Translations under genes and position numbers: made by a program | NCBI GenBank assembly: GCA_021811865.1 | Contig: JAKAQB010000083.1 | Location: forward strand, 1 to 13,141 | From: Actinomycetes bacterium | Lineage (GTDB): Bacteria; Actinomycetota; Acidimicrobiia; Acidimicrobiales; Palsa-688 | DNA length: 13,141 nucleotides | Direction: 5' to 3' | The notes under the pieces: model-generated | What the model was told of the DNA's origin: nothing | The model's database searches: none | The model's input: the letters and a program-made list of their open reading frames with translations, nothing else | Shown here: positions 7,972 to 13,141 of the stretch, piece after piece | How the letters are laid out: each line of letters opens with the position of its first letter | How positions within the stretch are numbered: position 1 is the stretch's first letter

Positions 7972-8949
7972 TCAGCCGGCGGCCTGGGCAAGGGTGAGCC
8001 GGAAGTCGCCCTGCTCGTCGACCCAGGCGTGTCGCGGGCAGAGGCCGGCGCCGGCCAGCTCACCGGCGAGCTGGCCGGCGGTGAACTTGGCCGAGATCTC
8101 GGTCAGGATCTCCTCGGCCGGCTCGAACCTGACGGCGACGCCGAGGTCGCCGACGGTGACCGTGTGGGCCCGGCGCGCCCGGAGCCGCATCTCGATCCAG
8201 CCTTCGGCGTCGTCCCAGACGACGCAGTGCTCGAAGGCGCCCGGGTCGAAGTCGGCGTTCAGCTCGTGGTTGATGACCGACAGAACGTTGCGGTTGAAGG
8301 CGGCCGTCACTCCGGCGGCATCGTCGTAGGCGGCGAGCAGCCTGGCGGGATCCTTCCTCAGGTCGGTGCCGACGAGCACGTGACCCTCCCGACCGATGCC
8401 GCTCTCGAACTCGCACAGCAAGTCGTGTCGCTCGGGTGGCGTCAGGTTGCCGATCGTCCCGCCGAGGAAGACCCACAGCTGTCGGCCACCGCGTGGAATT
8501 CTGTTGACGTGCCGGCGGAAGTCGCCGACCAGCGCATGGACATCGACCTCGTAGCGCCGCCCGAGCTCCGCTGCGGCCTCGGTGAGGACGTCGGCGCTGA
8601 TGTCGAACAGGACGACGCGCTCGAGGCTCCCAACCTCCGCCAGGGCGTCGAGCAGGAGACGGGTCTTCTCCGAGGTGCCCGACCCGATCTCGACGAGCGT
8701 GTCGGCTCGGGTCTCGAGGGCGATCTCCCGGGCAGCCTCGGCGAGAATGGAGCGCTCGGCTCGCGTGGGGTAGTACTCCGGTAGGCGGGTGATCTCGTCG
8801 AAGAGCCTGCTCCCGGCCTCGTCGTAGAACCACGTCGGCGGGATGTGCTTGTCGGGGCCGCCGAGACCGGACTCGACGTCGACGCAGAGCGCCCGCCGGC
8901 GGTCGGTCGAGTCGACGAGCACGTCGAGGGTCGGTCGGCGTCGCATCAT
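7972..8949 (-). CDS. egtD: L-histidine N-alpha-methyltransferase EgtD (ergothioneine biosynthesis)
   Basis: A SAM-dependent enzyme that trimethylates the alpha-amine of histidine to hercynine. The chosen start gives 325 residues, close to the 321 of the Mycobacterium smegmatis enzyme. The SAM site is visible as LVEIGSGTSEKT (85-96), LFDIS (114-118) and GDF (142-144). The histidine pocket known from M. smegmatis EgtD (Tyr39, Phe47, Tyr56, Asn166, Tyr206, Glu282, Ser284) has counterparts at Tyr42, Phe50, Tyr59 (in LPEYYPTRAE), Asn168 (GGTIGNL), Tyr208, Glu284 and Ser286 (TEIS), so the protein should be active. Its ATG overlaps the egtB stop as ATGA. A longer open frame to 9060 would run back into egtB and is not used. 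No egtE, egtA or egtC is adjacent. Confidence 0.95.
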   Translation of the reverse strand: MMRRRPTLDVLVDSTDRRRALCVDVESGLGGPDKHIPPTWFYDEAGSRLFDEITRLPEYYPTRAERSILAEAAREIALETRADTLVEIGSGTSEKTRLLLDALAEVGSLERVVLFDISADVLTEAAAELGRRYEVDVHALVGDFRRHVNRIPRGGRQLWVFLGGTIGNLTPPERHDLLCEFESGIGREGHVLVGTDLRKDPARLLAAYDDAAGVTAAFNRNVLSVINHELNADFDPGAFEHCVVWDDAEGWIEMRLRARRAHTVTVGDLGVAVRFEPAEEILTEISAKFTAGQLAGELAGAGLCPRHAWVDEQGDFRLTLAQAAG

Positions 8950-10238
8950 GGCGTGCTCTCCGCGTCGCGGGCCAGGCGGACGCCGGTGAACGGCCAGCGC
9001 GCCTTGGGCGGGAAGAAGTTGCGGTAGGTGGGTCGGACGTGCCCGACCGGAGTCACGCACGAGCCGCCGCGCAGCACGTGCTGGTTGACCATGAACTTGC
9101 CGTTGTACTCACCCACCCCCCCGGGCCATGGCCGGAAGCCGGGATAGGGAAGGTAGGCCGAGGCGGTCCACGTCCAGACGTCGCCATAGAAGGACTCTGC
9201 TGGCTGTGGCGCCGGGTGGGGTGAGGCCGGATCGAGGAGGTGGCCGGTCACCGGTCGCTCCCCGGCGACCGCCTCCCACTCCGCCTCGGTTGGCAGCCTC
9301 GCCCCGGCCCAGCGGGCGAAGGCGTCCGCCTCGTAGTAGCTCACGTGGCAGACCGGCTCGTCCGGGTCGACGCAGCGGCGGCCGAGCAGGGTGAAGACGG
9401 TCCAGTCCGAACCGCCCTCGTGCCGCCAGTAGAGGGGAGCGGCCCAGCGTTGCTCGCCCACCATCGCCCACCCATCGGAGAGCCACAGCTCCGGCCGCCG
9501 GTAGCCGCCGTCGTCCACGAAGGCCAGCCACTCGCCGCAGGTGACCACGCGGTCGGCCAGCTCGTAGGGGGCGACGTGGACGGTGTGGCGGGGACCCTCG
9601 TTGTCGAAGGCGAAGCTGCCTCCGGCATGCCCGAGGGCCGCCTCTCCGCCTGGATGGCCCACCCAGCCGGTACGGGCCCTCGAGGGTCCATTGACAACGG
9701 CTGAGCCGTCGCGGTACGCGGGATCGAGCGGGCTCATCGACAACACGTGTTTGATGTCCATGAGCAGCAGCTCCTGGTGCTGTTGCTCATGCTGCAGGCC
9801 GAGCTCGACGAGGAAGGTCGATCGTTCGTCAAGACCTCCGGCGAGCAGCCTCGTCATGTGCTCGTCGACATGGGCCCGGTACTCGGTGACGTCCGCGACT
9901 CCTGGGCGGGAGACGAGGCCACGACCGGGCCGGGGATAGCGCTCGCCGACCGCCTCGTAGTAGGAGTTGAAGAGGTAGGAGAAGCTCGGGTGGTACTCCA
10001 GGTAGCCGCTCAGAGCGGTCTTCAGCAGGAACGTCTCGAAGAACCAGGTGACATGTGCTCTGTGCCACTTGGTGGGGCTGACATCAGGCATCGACTGGAC
10101 TGTCTGGTCCTCCGCCGAGAGCGGTGCCGACAGTTCCTCGGTGAGGCCGCGGACCTCGACGTAGCGTTGCGCGGCGCCGGCCGCCCCTGGCGCGGGGTCC
10201 GTGCCGGGGGGACATCGTTCCGATCTCGTCATCGCCAT
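8946..10238 (-). CDS. egtB: Hercynine oxygenase / sulfoxide synthase EgtB
   Basis: A non-haem iron enzyme that uses O2 to couple hercynine to a thiol (gamma-glutamylcysteine or cysteine), forming the C-S bond of ergothioneine. The chosen start gives 430 residues. It lies 6 nt after GGAGGG, whereas the open frame extends 43 codons further upstream without support. An N-terminal DinB-like domain supplies the expected iron ligands: a histidine in KWHRAHVTWFFE (probably His62) and HEQQH (His150, His154). A C-terminal formylglycine-generating-enzyme/sulfatase-modifying-like domain ends in GDVWTWTASAY, NGKFMVNQHVLRGGSC, RPTYRNFFPP and FTGVRLA. The N-terminal motifs SPTKWHRAH and LFNSYYEAVGERYPRP differ from the mycobacterial SPLVWDLAH type and match the other large EgtB clade. 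First gene of the egtBD operon; promoter presumably between 10239 and 10428. Confidence 0.95.
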   Translation of the reverse strand: MAMTRSERCPPGTDPAPGAAGAAQRYVEVRGLTEELSAPLSAEDQTVQSMPDVSPTKWHRAHVTWFFETFLLKTALSGYLEYHPSFSYLFNSYYEAVGERYPRPGRGLVSRPGVADVTEYRAHVDEHMTRLLAGGLDERSTFLVELGLQHEQQHQELLLMDIKHVLSMSPLDPAYRDGSAVVNGPSRARTGWVGHPGGEAALGHAGGSFAFDNEGPRHTVHVAPYELADRVVTCGEWLAFVDDGGYRRPELWLSDGWAMVGEQRWAAPLYWRHEGGSDWTVFTLLGRRCVDPDEPVCHVSYYEADAFARWAGARLPTEAEWEAVAGERPVTGHLLDPASPHPAPQPAESFYGDVWTWTASAYLPYPGFRPWPGGVGEYNGKFMVNQHVLRGGSCVTPVGHVRPTYRNFFPPKARWPFTGVRLARDAESTP

Positions 10239-10428
10239 GGCGCGCCCTCCGAAAGTGCTCAACGGCCCTCGTGTGGCGTACCCGGTCCGGCTCCCCCTTG
10301 TAACCGGCAGCACCGGCGATCTACCGGGAGCTCCCCGTCCGGCGACCCCGACGCTCACCGCGCGCAAGTTTCACTCCCCGTCCACGTTTCTCGGACGTAG
10401 TGGTGCCAAAGCCAAAGGAGAAGCGCCT

Positions 10429-11910
10429 ATGCGACGTCCCATATCTCTGCTCGCCGCCGGAGGGCTGGCGGCACTATGCCTGGCAGTGACCTCGCAGGCA
10501 CCCTCCGCGGCCGGTGCGCACAAGGTCGGTGCGAGCATCACCCTGAGCTCGAGCTCGACCTCCGTCCCGTTCCACGCGCGCATCGGGCGGATCCTCGGCA
10601 TGGTGCCGCCGCTCAACCTCGGCTCGAAGACGAGCAGCGGAGGGATCACCAACAACGCGCCGGCCAGCGGATCGCTCCACTACAACGGCGGCCCGGTCAT
10701 GACCACGAACAAGGTCTATGCCATCTACTGGCAGCCGCCGGGCTACCGGTTCCCGAGCGGGTACCAGGCAGGCATCAACGGCTACTTCCAGAACCTGCAG
10801 GCGGCAAATGGAAAGAACACCAACGTCTACGACGTGGCGACCCAGTACTACCAGGGCAGCGGGTCCAACCGGCAGTACGTCCAGTACCACACGACCTTCG
10901 GCGGAGCGACCCTCGACACCAACCCGCTGCCGCCCCTCGACCCGGTCAACTGCCCGGACACACCCGTGGCGGCGACCAACGGGGGGACGAGCGCGCCATC
11001 GACGACGGCGGGCTGCGTGACAGATCAGCAGGTTCAGCAGGAGATCTCGACCGTCGTGAAGCGGGAGGGATGGTCGGTGAGCAACCACACGGAGTTCTTC
11101 ATGTTCACGGCGCCCAACATCGGCACCTGCTTCCCGGCGACCGTAACCGGGGGCACCGGCGGGCTGCAGACCACCTCCACCGTGCCGCTGTGCTCGTTCT
11201 CCTACTTCTGCGCCTACCACAGCTCGTACTTCGACTCGACGATCAACTCGAGCTCGCAGGTGATCTACGCCAACATGCCGTACGCGGCGCAGACAGCCGG
11301 GAACCCTCTCACCTGCGACGAGGGCTCCTACCCGAACGGCAACCCGTCAGACCCCGAGATCAACGTGACGAGCCACGAGCACAACGAGAGCATCACCGAC
11401 CCGTTCGGTACGTCGTGGTGGGACAGCAACCCGAACGACAGCGCATACGGTGACGAGATAGGCGACATGTGCGCCTGGGACTTCGGCAACCTCTACGGAC
11501 CGGCAGGCGCGCAGTACAGCCAGACGATCAACGGGCACCACTACCTGATGCAGTCCGAATGGGACAACTCGACCGGTGGCTGCCCAGGGTCGACCTCCAC
11601 CGGCTCGGCGGTCCCGAGCCATCCGAACTACGCGACGCCGCAGATCTCGTTCACACCGGCCGTCGGCTACCCGACCGCCCCGTTCAAGATCGTCGGCCAG
11701 TTCTTCGCTGCCGGTGACCGGGTGAAGAGCACCTTCACGAGCGCGGGCTCGACGTTGGCGGAGTCGCTCGGCTGGGCGACCACGAACCCGAGCGGCCGGA
11801 TGTCGCTCATGACGCGGGTGCCGTCAAATGCCAAGCCCGGCCAAGCCACCGTCCGGAGCATCGGCAAGTCCGGCACCGCGACCGGGCGCTTCACCGTCCC
11901 TTCGCCCTAG
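10429..11910 (+). CDS. Secreted protein with HExxE...EIGDxC signature (putative metallopeptidase-like) and C-terminal Ig-like region
   Basis: A 493-residue exported protein. The start is the ATG 8 nt after AAAGGAG; the upstream in-frame extension lacks a ribosome binding site and would bury the signal peptide. Residues 1-30 form a Sec signal (MRRPISLLAAGG, hydrophobic core, cleavage near APSAAGA). The mature core contains LHYNGGPVMTTNKVYAIYW, paired cysteines, HEHNESITDP at 316-325 and GDEIGDMCAWDFG around 341-353. This pattern recalls plant EXORDIUM/PHI-1 proteins (HE-x2-E ... EIADLCEG) and a family of actinobacterial secreted proteins I know only as hypothetical. His316, Glu317, Glu320 and Asp346 could bind a metal, but the canonical HExxH is absent, so peptidase activity is unproven. 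The last about 90 residues resemble an IPT/Ig-like beta domain. Divergent from egtB. Confidence 0.78.
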   Translation: MRRPISLLAAGGLAALCLAVTSQAPSAAGAHKVGASITLSSSSTSVPFHARIGRILGMVPPLNLGSKTSSGGITNNAPASGSLHYNGGPVMTTNKVYAIYWQPPGYRFPSGYQAGINGYFQNLQAANGKNTNVYDVATQYYQGSGSNRQYVQYHTTFGGATLDTNPLPPLDPVNCPDTPVAATNGGTSAPSTTAGCVTDQQVQQEISTVVKREGWSVSNHTEFFMFTAPNIGTCFPATVTGGTGGLQTTSTVPLCSFSYFCAYHSSYFDSTINSSSQVIYANMPYAAQTAGNPLTCDEGSYPNGNPSDPEINVTSHEHNESITDPFGTSWWDSNPNDSAYGDEIGDMCAWDFGNLYGPAGAQYSQTINGHHYLMQSEWDNSTGGCPGSTSTGSAVPSHPNYATPQISFTPAVGYPTAPFKIVGQFFAAGDRVKSTFTSAGSTLAESLGWATTNPSGRMSLMTRVPSNAKPGQATVRSIGKSGTATGRFTVPSP

Positions 11911-11921
11911 GCGGCGGGACC

Positions 11922-11966
11922 TCACCTCGGCCGGTCGCCCGCTTCGGGCGACCGGCCCCGGGGTGA
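11922..11966 (+). terminator. Strong hairpin terminator after the secreted-protein gene
   Basis: A perfect 13-bp stem (GGCCGGTCGCCCG against CGGGCGACCGGCC) with a CTT loop at 11929-11957. It is extended outside a small internal loop by TCACC (11922-11926) pairing with GGTGA (11962-11966). It begins 12 bases after the stop codon. There is no T-tract, which is common for high-GC actinobacterial terminators. Being symmetric and placed between convergent genes, it may also serve the DUF4395 gene on the other strand, whose stop is about 120 bases away. Confidence 0.62.
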
Positions 11967-12089
11967 ACCGGCGAGTCCGGAGCGGCGAGCGGCCCGCCGG
12001 TCGGGAGCGAGCCTGCCGCAGGCGGGGCGCCGGCCTGCCGACCCTCGGAGTCGGGAAGGGCTCTCGAGCACGGTGTCGAGTGCGGTGGA

Positions 12090-12653
12090 TCAGCTCCCCG
12101 TGCTGCTCTCCGGCGCCACCTGGGCCGGATGGTGCGCCCAGATGTCGTTGCACGACTCGCAGACGTCCTGCGGCACGAGCCCGAGTCGCATCAGGACTCC
12201 GAAGGCTTTGCACCCCAGGCAGTAGGCGAAGGCCGACTCGAGGAACGCGGCGGCGGCGAGCAGGCCGAGGAGGACGTAGGCGGGCCCGCGGAGACCGAAG
12301 CCGAGCGCCAGGACGGCGGAGGCGGTCGACAGGACCGTCCCTATGGCTTGGGCGAAGCGCTTGGGCGGGCCGGGGACGAATTTGGCCGACGCCGGCAGCC
12401 GTGGCGTGAGCACCCGCGTAGCGAGTTGCCCGAGTGGGCTGAGCGTGGGACCGGTCAGCACGCGCGCCCAGAATCCGTATGCGATGACGACCGCCAGCCA
12501 GGGCACGTCGGCGACGATGGTCACGAGCGCCATGACCACGACCCCAGCTGCCACGAGACGGGCGGAGACCTCGTTCACCGGATCCGGAAACGACAAGAGC
12601 CGACCGAGCACGCGAGGCCGTCCGTCGTCCAGCACATGGCTCCTCCGGCTCAT
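12090..12653 (-). CDS. DUF4395 membrane protein with two CxxC motifs
   Basis: A 187-residue protein matching DUF4395. An N-terminal segment SFPDPVNEVSARLVA leads into two hydrophobic helices (about 30-66, including VVVMALVTIVADVPWLAVVIAYGFWARVLTG split at VPW). The conserved LTGPTLSPLGQLATR loop follows, then a second hydrophobic pair (about 107-143) and CLGC at 145-148. A further CESC at 165-168 lies in the C-terminal tail. DUF4395 proteins are frequently found near thioredoxin, rhodanese and other sulfur-transfer genes, which fits the divergent DUF2892 neighbour. The biochemical role is unknown; the cysteine pairs could bind metal or shuttle disulfides. The ATG at 12653 has AGGAAGG only about 3 nt away, somewhat close. 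An Rrf2-like palindrome lies 40-64 bases upstream. Confidence 0.84.
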   Translation of the reverse strand: MSRRSHVLDDGRPRVLGRLLSFPDPVNEVSARLVAAGVVVMALVTIVADVPWLAVVIAYGFWARVLTGPTLSPLGQLATRVLTPRLPASAKFVPGPPKRFAQAIGTVLSTASAVLALGFGLRGPAYVLLGLLAAAAFLESAFAYCLGCKAFGVLMRLGLVPQDVCESCNDIWAHHPAQVAPESSTGS

Positions 12654-12692
12654 CGACCTTCCTTCCTCTCGTCCTCGCTACCCGCCAGGGTA

Positions 12693-12717
12693 AAACCCGA
12701 CCGACTTGGTCAACTTT
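12693..12717. promoter_or_regulatory. Candidate Rrf2/IscR-type operator upstream of the DUF4395 gene
   Basis: An imperfect palindrome whose arms read AAACCCGACC (12693-12702) and GGTCAACTTT (12708-12717), separated by GACTT. Read on the minus strand it has GAC and GTC half-sites 7 bases apart, flanked by A/T triplets. These features follow the IscR type-1 consensus (ATASYYGACT...AGTCRRSTAT) with a few mismatches. It is 40-64 bases before the DUF4395 start, a position typical of promoter-overlapping sites, and the minus strand carries TTGACC, a usable -35 element, within it. Which regulator binds is inference; none is encoded in the window. Confidence 0.36.
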
Positions 12718-12932
12718 AGCTCACGGCGAGGAGGTGCTGCCCGAGAGGACGCTCGGCCTGCGTGGGCGGGCGACGGCGCCAGCTGCGGCGTGCTCTGCCG
12801 GGCTCTGCGCCGGCGGCGAGGCGGCGGGGTCGCCGGGTGGTCCGGCGCGGTCGTGAGGTCGCCTCGAGCGGGCTGTCGTGCCTGCAGGGCGGGGACGCGG
12901 GAACAATCCGGGAGCGGCTGCGGTTAGACCCG

Positions 12933-12953
12933 ATATACCCCCTAAGGGTATAT
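12933..12953. promoter_or_regulatory. Candidate CsoR/CstR-type operator in front of the DUF2892 gene
   Basis: A perfect 8-bp inverted repeat, ATATACCC (12933-12940) and GGGTATAT (12946-12953), with spacer CCTAA. It ends 15 bases before the ATG of the YgaP-like gene, next to its ribosome binding site, so a bound protein would block expression. AT-flanked C-tract/G-tract palindromes of this form are typical of the CsoR/RcnR repressor family, which senses copper, nickel/cobalt or persulfide (CstR). CstR-type members often control rhodanese and DUF2892 genes, which fits the gene here. It is conspicuous as an AT-rich island in very GC-rich DNA. The regulator gene is not in the window. Confidence 0.48.
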
Positions 12954-12968
12954 GGAAGGTAGGTCGCC

Positions 12969-13141
12969 ATGACGTTCGTCCGGTTCATGGAGGGCATCGG
13001 CGGGCGCAGCTTGCGCATCGCCGCCGGCCTCGTCCTCGTCGTCGTCGGTGCTGTGCTCGGCGGGCCTTGGTGGGTGCTCGCCGCTGTCGGGCTCGTGCCC
13101 ATCGCAGCCGGCGTGTTCAACTTCTGCCTCGTGGCTCCCTT
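12969..13141 (+). CDS. YgaP-like DUF2892 inner-membrane protein (cut by window end)
   Basis: The first 57 residues are visible and the frame is open at the window edge. The pattern fits the transmembrane DUF2892 domain found alone or at the C-terminus of the rhodanese YgaP. A short amphipathic start (MTFVRFMEGIGGRSLRI) is followed by hydrophobic helix AAGLVLVVVGAVLGG, then WWVLAAVGLVPIAAGVFNFC, where the last cysteine matches the usual GFCPLY turn. The ATG at 12969 is preceded by GGAAGGTAGG. The domain is thought to mediate dimerisation or small-molecule transfer in the membrane in sulfur-handling proteins. Whether a rhodanese follows cannot be seen. Divergent from DUF4395, with a CsoR-like palindrome directly upstream. 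Confidence 0.78.
   Translation, partial: MTFVRFMEGIGGRSLRIAAGLVLVVVGAVLGGPWWVLAAVGLVPIAAGVFNFCLVAP

Noticed and set aside
7801..8784. 327-codon plus-strand open frame antisense to egtD
   Set aside because: egtD has every catalytic motif on the other strand; this frame is its complement.
12718..12932. Possible small genes in the divergent region between DUF4395 and DUF2892
   Set aside because: Open frames exist on both strands but all translate to low-complexity Arg/Gly/Ala-rich products with no start signal.

Overview
High-GC DNA with strongly G/C-biased third codon positions, GGAGG-type ribosome binding sites and 4-base ATGA gene overlaps. This, together with the protein families present, suggests a free-living actinomycete (Actinomycetota), possibly a non-mycobacterial lineage such as Acidimicrobiia or Thermoleophilia. 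That placement is inference. No rRNA, tRNA, CRISPR array, insertion sequence or integrase is visible.

Layout. (1) 1-1201, minus: the N-terminal two thirds of a feruloyl-CoA synthase-like acyl-CoA ligase, cut by the window edge. (2) 1540-2058, minus: a small lipoprotein. Upstream of it (about 2200-2740, minus) lies a region that looks like a second, frame-disrupted lipoprotein gene. (3) 2825-3214, plus: a SnoaL/NTF2-like protein, convergent with a minus-strand GNAT acetyltransferase at 3433-3927. (4) 4199-7104, minus: a translationally coupled two-gene operon. The first gene encodes a helical domain plus a phosphohistidine swivelling domain. The second encodes a PPDK/PEP-synthase-type ATP-grasp domain fused to a cyclic-nucleotide-binding domain. 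Together they look like a split dikinase-type phosphotransferase with no PEP/pyruvate barrel, and this is the most unusual system in the window. (5) 7105-7971: a mostly non-coding stretch that holds a 49-codon plus-strand ORF with a cysteine cluster, resembling a small metallothionein. (6) 7972-10238, minus: egtB-egtD, two core enzymes of ergothioneine synthesis, overlapping by ATGA. (7) 10429-11910, plus: a secreted protein with a HExxE...EIGDxC signature and a C-terminal Ig-like region, followed by a strong hairpin terminator. (8) 12090-12653, minus: a DUF4395 membrane protein with two CxxC motifs. It is divergent from a YgaP-like DUF2892 membrane protein (12969 to the window end). Two palindromes lie between them, one CsoR/CstR-like and one Rrf2/IscR-like.

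How the genes fit together. egtBD makes a thiol antioxidant, the DUF4395/DUF2892 pair belongs to families often seen near sulfur-transfer and thioredoxin-like genes, and the Cys-rich ORF may bind metal, so a thiol/redox/metal theme runs through the right half. The split phosphotransferase is a separate unit whose acceptor cannot be read from sequence. The left part (aromatic acid activation, lipoproteins, SnoaL, GNAT) looks like ordinary accessory metabolism.
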